NCBI RefSeq assembly: GCF_001303895.1
Contig: NZ_LJSD01000029.1
Location: 124,001-188,000 of the forward strand
DNA: 64,000 bases
Direction of reading: 5' to 3'
Source of the DNA: Mesorhizobium sp. 1M-11
Lineage (GTDB): Bacteria; Pseudomonadota; Alphaproteobacteria; Rhizobiales; Rhizobiaceae
The notes under the pieces: generated by a model
Seen by the model: only the letters and a program-made list of their open reading frames with translations
What the model was told of the DNA's origin: nothing
Database searches by the model: none
Position numbers and translations under genes: made by a program
Shown: positions 1-8,724 of the stretch, piece after piece
Position numbering within the stretch: position 1 is the stretch's first letter
Layout of the letters: each line of letters starts with the position of its first letter

Positions 1-218
1 AGCACGCGGTCGGTCGGCTGTGCGCCATTGCCCAGCCAATGCTTGGCGCGGTCGGCATCGATCTTGATGCGCTCGCCATCCTTGGGCAGCAGCGGGTTCC
101 AGGCGCCGATAGCCTCAATGAAGCGGCCGTCGCGCGGCGAGCGCGCGTCGGCAACGACGATGTGGTAGTAAGGACGCTTCTTCGAGCCCGCGCGGGCCAG
201 TCTGATCTTCAGTGCCAT
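1..218 (-). CDS. rpsP: 30S ribosomal protein S16 (partial, C-terminus outside window)
   Basis: Small-subunit ribosomal protein S16, which binds 16S rRNA early in 30S assembly. About 72 codons are visible. The protein begins [18 protein letters not shown] and continues with the typical S16 segment [15 protein letters not shown]; the C-terminal end lies beyond base 1. The ATG at 216-218 is preceded on the minus strand by TTTAGGAG, a good ribosome binding site. It lies 48 bp downstream of the chorismate mutase gene and ffh on the same strand, the usual alphaproteobacterial ffh-aroQ-rpsP order. Its usual downstream partners rimM and trmD are 52 kb away on the other strand. Identification is secure. 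Confidence 0.95.
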   Translation of the reverse strand, partial: MALKIRLARAGSKKRPYYHIVVADARSPRDGRFIEAIGAWNPLLPKDGERIKIDADRAKHWLGNGAQPTDRV

Positions 219-266
219 TTTTTTCTCCTAAAGCTCTGATTCTCGTTGATCGGGTTACGGCCGGGT

Positions 267-593
267 TCAGCCGGTTTTGCTTGCGCCGTTTTCCGCGGCG
301 ATCTGTTCGTGATGGCGGATAACTTCGCGGATGACGAAGTTCAGAAATTTTTCCGCGAAATCGGGATCGAGTTGCGCTTCTTTGGCAAGCCGGCGCAGCC
401 GCTCGATCTGCTCTGTCTCACGCTTCGGGTCGGCAGGCGGCAAGCCGTGCGTGGCTTTCAGCACACCGACCGCCTTGGTGCAGCGAAAGCGCTCCGCCAG
501 CATGTGAACGAGCGCGGCATCGATGTTGTCGATCGAAGCGCGATAGCCGGCGAGTTGGCCTCGGGCGGTTTCCATTGCTTTTTCGTCGCTCAT
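267..593 (-). CDS. chorismate mutase, AroQ class
   Basis: Monofunctional chorismate mutase of the all-helical AroQ class (108 aa), converting chorismate to prephenate for Phe/Tyr synthesis in the cytoplasm. The N-terminal helix carries the R-x-x-I-D-x-I-D-A-A-L pattern (YRASIDNIDAAL), followed by LAERFRCTKAVG and the GLPPADPKRE segment typical of the rhizobial group, then the C-terminal helix with FVIREVIRHHEQ. The chosen ATG (591-593) follows the ffh stop by 7 bp with GAGGCGG upstream; a longer in-frame start lies inside ffh and is less likely. The gene is probably co-transcribed with ffh and rpsP. Confidence 0.9.
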   Translation of the reverse strand: MSDEKAMETARGQLAGYRASIDNIDAALVHMLAERFRCTKAVGVLKATHGLPPADPKRETEQIERLRRLAKEAQLDPDFAEKFLNFVIREVIRHHEQIAAENGASKTG

Positions 594-600
594 CGCCGCC

Positions 601-2196
601 TCACTTCTTCTTGCCGAGACCCGGCAAGCCACCCGGGCCGCCGAGACCAGGGAGCTTCAGGCCGCCTGGCAGACCAGGCAGACCGCCGCCACCCAAGCCG
701 GGAAGCCCTCCGGGCATTCCGCCCGGCAGCCCCTTGCCGAGCCCTGCAGCCTCAGCCTGCTTCTGCAGGGCTTCGAGCTGCTTGGGATCCATCTTGGAAA
801 GATCGGGCATGCCGCCCATGCCGGGCATCATGCCGCCAAGGCCCATCTTGTTAGCCAGCCCGCCCATCAGGCCGCGCATCATGCCACCGCCTTTGCCCTT
901 GCCGCCCATCGCCTTCATCATGTCGGCCATGCCGCGATGCATCTTCAAGAGCTTGTTGATCTCGGCGGCGTCGGTGCCGGAACCCGCTGCGATACGCTTC
1001 TTGCGGCTGTGCTTCAGAAGGTCCGGATTTGCACGCTCGGCCTTGGTCATGGAGGAGATGATCGCGAGCTGACGGCCAAACATCTTGTCGTCGAGGCCGG
1101 CAGCAGCCATCTGGTCCTTCATCTTGCCCATGCCGGGCATCAGACCCATGATGCCGCCCATGCCGCCCATTTTCTGCATCTGGCCAAGCTGGTCGGCGAG
1201 GTCGTTCAGGTCGAACTTGCCGGACTGCATCTTCTTGGCCATCGCCGCGGCCTTTTCCGCGTCGATGGTTTCGGCAGCCTTCTCGACCAGCGAAACGATA
1301 TCGCCCATGCCGAGGATGCGGTCGGCGATACGCTTGGGGTGGAACTCTTCCAGCCCGTCCATCTTCTCGCCGGTGCCGATGAGCTTGATCGGCTTGCCGG
1401 TGACGGCGCGCATCGACAGCGCCGCGCCACCGCGGCCATCGCCATCCATGCGGGTGAGGACAAGACCGGTGATGCCGACGCGGTCGTCGAAATTCTTGGC
1501 GAGGTTGACGGCATCCTGACCGGTCAGCGAGTCGGCCACCAGCAGGATTTCGTGAGGGGTCGATGCCTTCTTGATATCGGCCATCTCGACCATCAGCGGC
1601 TCGTCGATATGCGTGCGGCCGGCGGTGTCGAGAATGAGGATATCATGGCCGCCAAGCTTGGCCGCCTGCACGGCGCGCTTGGCGATGTCGACCGGCGTCT
1701 GCCCGGCAATGATGGGCAGCGTCGCCACCTTGGTCTGCTCGCCGAGCTGGCGCAGCTGTTCCTGCGCGGCTGGACGGCGCGTATCGAGCGAAGCCATGAG
1801 CACTTTCTTGCCCTGGCGCTCGGTCATCCGCTTGGCGATCTTGGCACTGGTCGTCGTCTTACCCGAGCCCTGCAGACCGACCATCATGATCACGACCGGT
1901 GCCGGCGCGTTGAGATCGATGGCAACGCCCTCGGCACCAAGCATCTCGACCAGTTCGTCATGCACGATCTTGACGACCATCTGGCCAGGTTTGATCGCCT
2001 TCAGAACCGCAGCACCGACCGCCTTCTCGCGCACCTTGTCGGTGAACGAGCGCACGACCTCCAGTGCGACGTCGGCCTCGAGCAGCGCGCGACGCACTTC
2101 GCGCAGCGCGGCCGAAACATCGGCTTCCGACAGCGCGCCGCGGCCGGTAAGGCCATTCAGAATTGAGCCAAGTCGCTCTTGTAGCGATTCGAACAT
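601..2196 (-). CDS. ffh: signal recognition particle protein Ffh
   Basis: SRP54 homologue (531 aa): GTPase that binds signal sequences on nascent membrane proteins and delivers ribosomes to FtsY, which is also encoded here (29141-31120). The N domain occupies about residues 1-95. The G domain has the P-loop GLQGSGKTTT near 107-116 and the DTAGR motif near 190. The Met-rich M domain spans about 325-430. A long Gly/Met/Pro/Leu-rich tail (roughly residues 430-531, repeats such as GLPGLGGGG) extends beyond the compact M domain; such tails are common in alphaproteobacterial Ffh. First gene of the ffh-chorismate mutase-rpsP cluster. Confidence 0.97.
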   Translation of the reverse strand: MFESLQERLGSILNGLTGRGALSEADVSAALREVRRALLEADVALEVVRSFTDKVREKAVGAAVLKAIKPGQMVVKIVHDELVEMLGAEGVAIDLNAPAPVVIMMVGLQGSGKTTTSAKIAKRMTERQGKKVLMASLDTRRPAAQEQLRQLGEQTKVATLPIIAGQTPVDIAKRAVQAAKLGGHDILILDTAGRTHIDEPLMVEMADIKKASTPHEILLVADSLTGQDAVNLAKNFDDRVGITGLVLTRMDGDGRGGAALSMRAVTGKPIKLIGTGEKMDGLEEFHPKRIADRILGMGDIVSLVEKAAETIDAEKAAAMAKKMQSGKFDLNDLADQLGQMQKMGGMGGIMGLMPGMGKMKDQMAAAGLDDKMFGRQLAIISSMTKAERANPDLLKHSRKKRIAAGSGTDAAEINKLLKMHRGMADMMKAMGGKGKGGGMMRGLMGGLANKMGLGGMMPGMGGMPDLSKMDPKQLEALQKQAEAAGLGKGLPGGMPGGLPGLGGGGLPGLPGGLKLPGLGGPGGLPGLGKKK

Positions 2197-2462
2197 GCTT
2201 CTTCCTTCGATCCCGGATGGTCAGACCCGAGAGGTAATACGCCCGTATCGATCATCCAAGCAAAGCCCAAAACCAAAAAGCACCCGGGGGCGCACAGCGC
2301 TGCCGGATGTTGGCCTCCGGGATCGATGTGACGCGCATCTTGCAGCGCTCGCCACGTCCCGGTCGGCTTTCGCGAGAATGATCGTCGCGGAAGTTGGCGG
2401 CCTTTGACAGGAAAAATGGGCGAGAGTCAAGAGAAACGGCGGAAATCGGCCGTTTCGACTGC

Positions 2463-3404
2463 TCAACCGAGATCCGGCGACACCCTGAGCAACGAACGCG
2501 GATGCAACAGGAGCAATGCGGTCAGCAGGCTGGACACGACGCCGATGCCCGCGATCAGGATCGCGTCGATGCCCGCCCAGCCAGCACCTTCCAACGACCG
2601 CGCCTCGAACAGCGCGAAGCCGGAAAGATTGGCCTGGTGCGATATCAGCAGGAAACCGAACAGGTTGTTGCCGAGATGCGCGCCGAAGGCGGCGCCGAGA
2701 TTCCCGGTCGAATAGACGAGCGCCATCAGGACCGCCGCGAAGACGCCGACAGAAACAAGTGCGGCTGCGTTCATCGCCGGTGTGGAACTTCCATTCCAGT
2801 GCAGCATGGCGAAGACCAGTGTCGGCAGCAGCGCCCACACCAACGGGCTGCGGAAACGACTGGCCAGGCCGCGCGGTAGGTAACCGCGAAACAGAAGTTC
2901 TTCCGAGGATGTCTGGACGAAGCCCAGCAGCGCCACCGGCGCCAAAGCCAGCAGCCAGGCGGTGAAGTCAATCGTCCCGCGCTGGACCACGGGATCGATG
3001 AGATACAGCAGCACCTCCGAAAAAATCGAGGTGAGGATAACGGCAATAAAACCCTTGAGAAAATCGGATCGGGAAATCCGATGGCTGTTGCCGAAAAGGG
3101 ACGAAAGCGGCTCGCCATGAATCCATCGCATCACCAGCCAGGCGCCGGCCCATATGCCGCAGAATGTGACGAGCGCCGTCAGCACGCCTATGGGCGAGGC
3201 GAGGAAAGGCTCCATCCCATAGCCACTTGGCCGCAGCGACACGGGCACGAGCCCAACCAGTCCCCAACCCAGCCGAACCACCGCAAAGGTCGACAGCGTC
3301 CAGATAAGCACGATGACCACGGTGCCGAGGATAAGACGCAACAGCGTCGTCTTGCCATTTGGGCTCGAACGGTAGCGCTGGAAGGCTGTCGGTTCGGTGA
3401 TCAT
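2463..3404 (-). CDS. CPBP-family intramembrane glutamic protease
   Basis: Polytopic membrane protein of 313 aa in the CPBP (Abi/CAAX-protease) family. Visible motifs are EELLFRGY at about residues 168-175 (motif 1, EExxxR), FAMLHWN at 198-204 (motif 2, with the His) and HLGNN at 243-247 (motif 4 region), all set in hydrophobic segments. Members cleave within membranes or process prenylated and bacteriocin-like peptides; the substrate here is unknown. ATG at 3402-3404 was preferred to an upstream in-frame start because it begins the conserved part (MITEPTAFQR). It stands alone between ffh and the SH3 gene. The 266 bp between it and ffh holds no recognisable gene or SRP RNA. Confidence 0.85.
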   Translation of the reverse strand: MITEPTAFQRYRSSPNGKTTLLRLILGTVVIVLIWTLSTFAVVRLGWGLVGLVPVSLRPSGYGMEPFLASPIGVLTALVTFCGIWAGAWLVMRWIHGEPLSSLFGNSHRISRSDFLKGFIAVILTSIFSEVLLYLIDPVVQRGTIDFTAWLLALAPVALLGFVQTSSEELLFRGYLPRGLASRFRSPLVWALLPTLVFAMLHWNGSSTPAMNAAALVSVGVFAAVLMALVYSTGNLGAAFGAHLGNNLFGFLLISHQANLSGFALFEARSLEGAGWAGIDAILIAGIGVVSSLLTALLLLHPRSLLRVSPDLG

Positions 3405-3530
3405 GCGGGCTCTTTCGATTACCCGCAAATTGTATCGGGCATCGCCATGACTAGGCGATGCCCGGGCCCCTCGCAATCAGGTTGCAAAGGCTAGGTTAAA
3501 AGTTCGCAGGCGTGGCTACCGAAGCCGGTC

Positions 3531-4127
3531 TCAATCGCCCACATAGACGATATGCCGGGACGACGGGCTGACGATCACCGGCTCGCCATTCACATAGGCA
3601 TAGCGATAGTCGTAACCGGGAACCTCACGCAGCACGACCGTATCGGGCAGCGTGGCACCTATTCGAACCTCATCCTCGATATCGATCGGATCGATCGCGT
3701 TTGTCCTGACATAGCTGCGCACTTCCATCGGCGGTACTGGCGCGTCCACTTCATCGTCCTGGACAATCGAACCGGTGGACAACTCGTCGTCGCTGAGAGC
3801 ACCGGGTGTTTCGATGACGGTCACACCGGAATCCACCGGTCGTTCGGTCAGCACCACGCGTTGGCCTGCGAATTCGGAGGTGACATAGTCCGAGTTGACC
3901 CAGGCGCGGTTGCCGGAACTGCCGACGGCGCACCATTTCGACCCTTGCAGGCATCCATCCAGCACAGCGGTCTGGCCTGCCGCCAAAACACCCACGACTG
4001 GGTACCGCGCGCCAGGACCGGCGCGCATGTTGAGGTCCCTATCGGCCGATACGAGCGTATCCGCCCATGCCGAGCCTGACATGGCAACCAGTGTTCCCGC
4101 GACCGCGGACAACAGCAATGTTCTCAT
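3531..4127 (-). CDS. secreted SH3-domain protein
   Basis: Predicted exported protein of 198 aa. Residues 1-22 form a clear signal peptide ending SGSAWA. Residues of about 25-90 match a bacterial SH3 domain: DLNMRAGPGARYPVVGVL, then GCLQGSKWCAVGSSGNRAWVNSDYV. The rest is acidic and ends with a DUF1236-like segment (VVLREVPGYDYRYAYVNGEPVIV), common in rhizobial periplasmic proteins. The ATG at 4125-4127 follows AAGGAGC on the minus strand. It is divergent from the lytic transglycosylase across 294 bp. A cell-wall or periplasmic binding role is inferred from the SH3 fold only. Confidence 0.85.
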   Translation of the reverse strand: MRTLLLSAVAGTLVAMSGSAWADTLVSADRDLNMRAGPGARYPVVGVLAAGQTAVLDGCLQGSKWCAVGSSGNRAWVNSDYVTSEFAGQRVVLTERPVDSGVTVIETPGALSDDELSTGSIVQDDEVDAPVPPMEVRSYVRTNAIDPIDIEDEVRIGATLPDTVVLREVPGYDYRYAYVNGEPVIVSPSSRHIVYVGD

Positions 4128-4421
4128 TGTCTTGCTCCTTCGTTGTGTCCCTCGGGGACCCAAACGCCTCCCTCTCCCATGCGTTCCCGCTAAAGTTTTG
4201 ACCAATGCTCACGCTTTGTTCCGCATTGTCGTTGCAGGTGAGCCGCAGGTTCTCGCACATCGACCGGCCGACCGGCCGATATTTGCAAAAAACGCTTGAT
4301 TGGCGCCGGGTTCTGCCCTTTAGCCGGAGCATGGCGGGCGGCCAGGCAAACGTCGGTGACAAGCACGGGTTTCGCTGGCAAATTCGCCTCGCGAGGTGAT
4401 TCAGGCAACCAGGAGATGAGA

Positions 4422-5213
4422 ATGGCATTGCGTGCCAAGGGAAAGGTTTTCGCAGCCGCGGCGGCGCTTTGGCTGCTGACGGGCGCCAGCCAGGCGGCCG
4501 AATGCGGCAAGACTTCCGCCGGATTCGAGGAATGGAAGGCGGAGTTCGCGCAGGAGGCCCAGGCTGCCGGCGTCAAGGGTCGCGGGCTTGCAGCGCTGAA
4601 TGGCGCAACATACGCCGCAGCAACCATCAGGGCCGACCGGGCCGTCAAGAAGGCTTTCAGCGGGTCGGTGGAAGATTTCATGAGGCGCCGGGGCGCTTCG
4701 ACGATCATTTCGCGTGGCAAGTCGATGAAGAAGGCGAACGCGGCGCTCTTCAACAGGATCGAGAGCACCTATGGCGTGTCGCCCGGCGTGCTGCTTGCGA
4801 TCTGGGGCATGGAAACCGGCTTCGGCGCCGCCATGGGCAAGCAGAATACGGTCTCGGCCATCGTGACGCTCGCCTATGACTGCCGCCGTCCGCAGTTCTT
4901 CTACCCCCATGCCATTGCGGCGCTCAAGCTTGTCGATCGCGGCGCGCTGAGCGCCAGCTCGGTGGGCGCGATGCATGGCGAGATCGGCCACACCCAGTTC
5001 CTGCCCGGCAACGTCCTGAAATATGGCGTCGGCGGCGCAAATCTGCGTGACAAGGAAACCGCGCTTGCTTCAACCGCCAACTTTCTCAAGGGACATGGCT
5101 GGCAGGCCGGCGTAGGCGCGGAAGGAAACATGGGCGCGATCGCCGGTTGGAATTCCGCCAGCGTCTATCAGCAGGCAATCGCCCGCATCGCTTCTGCTAT
5201 CGACAACAATTGA
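4422..5213 (+). CDS. lytic murein transglycosylase (MltB/SLT_2 type)
   Basis: Periplasmic peptidoglycan lytic transglycosylase (263 aa), cleaving MurNAc-GlcNAc bonds with formation of 1,6-anhydroMurNAc. A signal peptide covers residues 1-26 (LLTGASQAA). The catalytic Glu is in LLAIWGMETGFG at about residue 131, and the downstream motif is GEIGHTQFLPGNVLKYG, the family variant of the Q-F-M/L-P signature. The start at 4422 was chosen over the ATG at 4416 because AGGAG at 4411-4415 gives a 6-nt spacing only to 4422. The protein is shorter than full MltB and lacks the C-terminal PG-binding module. Confidence 0.88.
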   Translation: MALRAKGKVFAAAAALWLLTGASQAAECGKTSAGFEEWKAEFAQEAQAAGVKGRGLAALNGATYAAATIRADRAVKKAFSGSVEDFMRRRGASTIISRGKSMKKANAALFNRIESTYGVSPGVLLAIWGMETGFGAAMGKQNTVSAIVTLAYDCRRPQFFYPHAIAALKLVDRGALSASSVGAMHGEIGHTQFLPGNVLKYGVGGANLRDKETALASTANFLKGHGWQAGVGAEGNMGAIAGWNSASVYQQAIARIASAIDNN

Positions 5214-5220
5214 CGGGACC

Positions 5221-5268
5221 GGCCGAGCAGAAGCTCGGCCATCGAGGATCGCTCATCGGGCGGTCCTC
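5221..5268. terminator. convergent hairpins between two genes
   Basis: Two adjacent hairpins lie in the convergent gap after the transglycosylase: GGCCGAGC-AGAA-GCTCGGCC (5221-5240) and GAGGATCG/CGGTCCTC (5244-5251 with 5261-5268, one G-U pair). The plus-strand side runs into CTATTTCCCTTTT. Probably a bidirectional terminator, although no clean T-tract directly abuts the first stem. Confidence 0.5.
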
Positions 5269-5270
5269 GC

Positions 5271-5579
5271 CTATTTCCCTTTTATGACCTTCCAGATCTC
5301 AGTGGACCGGCTCTCCTGGAGACGGTTGATGTCGGAATAGGTAATTCGTCCGCTTGCGAAAGCTTTGACCAGGCGCTGGCAGAAAATCGCTGGCACGCGC
5401 TCTTTCGACACACCCATGAAGGTCCTGAACTCTTCCTTCAGGGAAAGAGGGATCGTGGCATAGTGCTCTATGCACCTGTCGATGCCGGCCTTGATATCCG
5501 GCTTGTTCCCGGCTTGGGCGGTTTGACCGCTGGTCAGCACCACGACCGCCGCAAGCGATGCGTAGAATTCTTTCTTCAT
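5271..5579 (-). CDS. small secreted protein of unknown function
   Basis: A 102-aa protein with a typical signal peptide (residues 1-23, ending GQTAQA) and a mature part of about 79 aa. The mature part has two Cys residues (DRCIEHY, AIFCQRL) that could form a disulphide, and an Arg/Lys-rich C-terminus. The ATG at 5577-5579 was chosen because the signal peptide starts there (MKKEFYASLAAVVV); further upstream the reading frame has no signal-like content. I do not recognise the family. It is convergent with the lytic transglycosylase and separated by 136 bp from the next minus-strand gene. Confidence 0.6.
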   Translation of the reverse strand: MKKEFYASLAAVVVLTSGQTAQAGNKPDIKAGIDRCIEHYATIPLSLKEEFRTFMGVSKERVPAIFCQRLVKAFASGRITYSDINRLQESRSTEIWKVIKGK

Positions 5580-5715
5580 GGAAGGCCCCCCAGCCGAACA
5601 AGGCCAGAGCGTATCGAAGGCGACCGAAAGTTCAAGCCAGCACGACACTCGCGAGGCGGCTGCCCCATGAAATTGTCTGCTTGTCCGCCGACGATAGCCG
5701 CCTTCGTCCCGTTCG

Positions 5716-6243
5716 CTACTTGACCTCGATCTTGTAGGAGCATCCCGCAAGCACTTTGCCCGGATGCGACTCGACCGTGGAAACGTTGAGACTGACGCGC
5801 GTGGCAAGCGTCAAGCCTTCGGACGTCTCGGTCTTCTCCAGGATGACCTTCTCGCCGAGGAATTTCTGCTCGGTGGAAATCATCGGCTCGATGCCGAGCT
5901 TCTTTGCCAGATCGGTGGCGGTGACGCCCTCGAGCACCGCCATCGGACCGCTTGAAGTGAAGACCAGGGCCTTCGTTTCCGTGCCGAAGACAGCCAGCGG
6001 CTTTTCCAGTTCATACTGAGACAGGAAGGGATTGCCGCTATCGACCTTGCGCCAGCCGAGCTCTCCAGCCGCCTCAGGTTCGCCCGTCAGCCAGAAGGCA
6101 AGACCATTGTAAGTCGGTACGTCGGCTCTGCATTCGACCAGCGCAGGCAGATCCAGTGCAGCCGGATCGAACTCCTGCGCGGCGGCGGGCAATACCGTCG
6201 TCGGAACCATGAGACCGACGACGGTGAAGGCGACCGCGCGCAC
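5716..6243 (-). CDS. secreted protein of unknown function downstream of argG
   Basis: A 175-aa predicted periplasmic protein with an N-terminal hydrophobic signal (GLMVPTTVLPAAAQ) followed by a mature domain with two Cys (VECRADV near the mature N-terminus and GCSYKIEVK at the C-terminus), probably paired. The start is GTG (6241-6243) two bases after the argG stop, indicating translational coupling; an internal ATG about 12 codons in would shorten the signal peptide. Family not recognised. The location suggests co-transcription with argG, but nothing links it to arginine synthesis. Confidence 0.6.
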   Translation of the reverse strand: MRAVAFTVVGLMVPTTVLPAAAQEFDPAALDLPALVECRADVPTYNGLAFWLTGEPEAAGELGWRKVDSGNPFLSQYELEKPLAVFGTETKALVFTSSGPMAVLEGVTATDLAKKLGIEPMISTEQKFLGEKVILEKTETSEGLTLATRVSLNVSTVESHPGKVLAGCSYKIEVK

Positions 6244-6245
6244 GG

Positions 6246-7469
6246 TCAGCCGCGCTTGTTGCGAGCGGCGAGTGTGCGCAGGCGCAGCGCATTCAGCTTG
6301 ATGAAGCCGGCGGCGTCCTTCTGGTCATAGGCGCCCTGGTCGTCCTCGAAGGTCACCAGCTTGTCGGAATAGAGCGACCTAGGGCTCTCGCGGCCGATGA
6401 CCATGACATTGCCCTTGTAGAGCTTCAGCGTCACTTCACCTTCGACGTCCTTCTGGCTGAGGTCGATCGCCGCCTGCAGCATCTGCCGCTCGGGTGAGAA
6501 CCAGAAGCCGTAGTAGATCAGTTCGGCATAACGCGGCATCAGCTCGTCCTTGAGGTGCGCAGCGCCACGATCGAGCGTGATCGATTCGATGGCACGGTGC
6601 GCAGCGAGCAGGATTGTGCCGCCCGGCGTTTCGTAGACGCCGCGGCTCTTCATGCCGACGAAGCGATTCTCGACGAGGTCGAGACGGCCGATACCGTTGT
6701 CGCGGCCGTAATTGTTGAGTTTGGCAAGCAGCGTCGCCGGCGACAGACGTTCGCCATCGATCGAGACCGCGTCGCCCTTCTCGAAGCCGATCTTGATGAC
6801 GGTCGCCTTGTCCGGCGCAGCTTCCGGCGAAATCGTGCGCATGTGAACGTATTCGGGCGCCTCGACCGCCGGGTCTTCCAGCACCTTGCCCTCGGAAGAC
6901 GAGTGCAGCAGGTTCGCGTCGACCGAGAACGGCGCTTCGCCCTTCTTGTCCTTGGCGACCGGGATCTGGTGCTGTTCGGCGAATTCGAGCAGGTGCGTGC
7001 GGCTCTTGAAGGACCAGTCGCGCCACGGCGCGATGATCTTGATGTCCGGGTTCAGCGCATAGGCCGAAAGCTCGAAACGCACCTGGTCGTTGCCCTTGCC
7101 GGTCGCGCCGTGGGCAATCGCGTCAGCGCCGGTCTTTTCGGCGATCTCGATCAGATGCTTGGAGATCAGCGGACGAGCGATCGAAGTGCCGAGCAGATAG
7201 ACGCCTTCATAGACCGCGTTGGCGCGGAACATCGGGAAGACGAAGTCGCGCACGAATTCCTCGCGCACGTCCTCGACGAAGATTTCCTTGATGCCGAGCA
7301 TCTCGGCCTTGCGGCGCGCCGGCTCCAGTTCTTCGCCCTGGCCGAGATCGGCTGTGAAGGTGACGACCTCCGCACCGAGCTCGGTTTGCAGCCACTTGAG
7401 GATGATCGAGGTATCGAGACCGCCCGAATAGGCGAGCACAACCTTCTTGACGTCTTTGAGCTTGGACAT
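6246..7469 (-). CDS. argG: argininosuccinate synthase
   Basis: Cytoplasmic ATP-dependent ligase joining citrulline and aspartate to argininosuccinate, the penultimate step of arginine synthesis (407 aa, normal length for the type I enzyme). The ATP pyrophosphatase P-loop AYSGGLDTS is at residues 13-21; family signatures [13 protein letters not shown] and [12 protein letters not shown] are present. ATG at 7467-7469. It is divergent from the LysE exporter gene over about 160 bp, which may matter because LysE-type carriers often export basic amino acids; that functional link is an inference. Confidence 0.97.
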   Translation of the reverse strand: MSKLKDVKKVVLAYSGGLDTSIILKWLQTELGAEVVTFTADLGQGEELEPARRKAEMLGIKEIFVEDVREEFVRDFVFPMFRANAVYEGVYLLGTSIARPLISKHLIEIAEKTGADAIAHGATGKGNDQVRFELSAYALNPDIKIIAPWRDWSFKSRTHLLEFAEQHQIPVAKDKKGEAPFSVDANLLHSSSEGKVLEDPAVEAPEYVHMRTISPEAAPDKATVIKIGFEKGDAVSIDGERLSPATLLAKLNNYGRDNGIGRLDLVENRFVGMKSRGVYETPGGTILLAAHRAIESITLDRGAAHLKDELMPRYAELIYYGFWFSPERQMLQAAIDLSQKDVEGEVTLKLYKGNVMVIGRESPRSLYSDKLVTFEDDQGAYDQKDAAGFIKLNALRLRTLAARNKRG

Positions 7470-7628
7470 GTCGCTCCGGTCCTGCGCGTGGATTTTCCGG
7501 GTGGCGAGGTATCACGCACCTTCTGGCCAGCGCAAGGGACCAGCAGTCCGCCAAAGGTGGGACATGGGTCCGCTAGCGCGCGAGCGCGTGCCGCGTTATA
7601 GCGATGGCATCCTTGCTTGGGGCCACCG

Positions 7629-8270
7629 ATGTCCTTCATTCCCGATACGACGACACTGATCCAGTTCGCCATCGCCACCTTCATCCTGGCGATCACGCCT
7701 GGGCCTGACATGACGCTGTTCGTCAGCCGCACCCTGAGCCAGGGGCGCGCAGCCGGCTTCGCCTCCATGGCGGGAGCGCTCTCCGGCACGCTGATCCACA
7801 CCTCGCTGGTGGTGGTCGGCATTTCGGCGCTCATCGTTGCCTCGCCGATGGCGTTCTTCGTGCTGAAGATCTTCGGCGCAGGCTACCTCGTCTTCCTCGC
7901 CTGGCAGGCCATCACCAAGGGCTCGGCTTTCTCGCCGGAGAAGAAGATCGGCCCAAAGGTCTCGCTCACCCGGGCCTGGGCAGCCGGATTGGGCGTCAAT
8001 CTGCTCAATCCCAAGATCATCCTGTTCTTCATGACCTTCCTGCCGCAATTCGTTTCCGCGCATGACCCTCACGCACCGGGCAAGCTGTTCTTCCTGGGCG
8101 CGATGTTCGTGGTGCTGTCCATTCCGGTCACCGCGCCGATGGTGTTCGCGGCGGAAAAATTCTCGGTGGCGATGAAGGCAAGCCCACGCGTGACGCGAGC
8201 CGTGGACTATCTGTTCGCCGGCGTGTTCTCGGCCTTCGCGCTCAAGATCCTGACGGCCCAGGCGAAGTAG
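7629..8270 (+). CDS. LysE/RhtB-family amino-acid exporter
   Basis: Inner-membrane exporter of 213 aa with about six hydrophobic segments. The N-terminal family signature is ITPGPDMTLFVSRTLSQGR, followed by SMAGALSGTL, and NLLNPKIILFFMTFLPQFV in the middle. Substrate unknown; homoserine, threonine, lysine or arginine are typical. ATG at 7629 gives the usual N-terminus MSFIPDTTTLIQF; a TTG four codons upstream is possible. Divergent from argG. Its 3' end overlaps the convergent small membrane protein by 29 bp. Confidence 0.88.
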   Translation: MSFIPDTTTLIQFAIATFILAITPGPDMTLFVSRTLSQGRAAGFASMAGALSGTLIHTSLVVVGISALIVASPMAFFVLKIFGAGYLVFLAWQAITKGSAFSPEKKIGPKVSLTRAWAAGLGVNLLNPKIILFFMTFLPQFVSAHDPHAPGKLFFLGAMFVVLSIPVTAPMVFAAEKFSVAMKASPRVTRAVDYLFAGVFSAFALKILTAQAK

Positions 8271-8724
8271 GCGGATTGCCTTCCGACCACCAGCTGGCCG
8301 CCCAGCGGCCAGCACAGAGCCAATAGAAGATACCGCCGACCATTCCGGCGCCGACGATGCCCAGGATGACACGCGTGTCGGTGACCGCGAAATCGGGATC
8401 GCCGGATTGCCAGGCGACGCCGAGGACGATGCCCGCGATCACGCCGCCGCCCAGCGCATAGAACAGCCAGTCGCGCCGGGCCATCACCTCGGCCACCAGG
8501 ATGAGCAGCGCAGAAGGTGCAAAAGCGAAATAGGCGACGAAGATCGCCAGAAGCGGGATCGTGACGACAAGCGGGCCGCCCGCCATCCAGCGGGTTTCTT
8601 CCGCGCTGAACCCGATCGCGCCAAGGAACAGAACATTGATGAAAGCACTCGCCGCCAGCACCGCGATTGCATAACCGAACAGAATGACGAGGCAGCGGAC
8701 GAAATAGGCCGCGAAGCGGTTCAC
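8242..8724 (-). CDS. small integral membrane protein, unknown function
   Basis: A 160-aa protein with four hydrophobic segments (near residues 5-30, 45-75, 85-105 and 120-145) and no soluble domain; family not recognised. The start is taken as GTG at 8722-8724, which overlaps the rlmN stop in a GTGA arrangement, so translation is probably coupled. A longer frame extending into rlmN is explained as antisense-free read-through of the rlmN region and is not credible. The last 29 bp overlap the convergent exporter gene. Confidence 0.65.
   Translation of the reverse strand: MNRFAAYFVRCLVILFGYAIAVLAASAFINVLFLGAIGFSAEETRWMAGGPLVVTIPLLAIFVAYFAFAPSALLILVAEVMARRDWLFYALGGGVIAGIVLGVAWQSGDPDFAVTDTRVILGIVGAGMVGGIFYWLCAGRWAASWWSEGNPPTSPGPSGS

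Noticed and set aside
2197..2462. SRP RNA gene next to ffh
   Set aside because: No GGAAGGGAGCA-type apical motif or long hairpin could be found in this gap.
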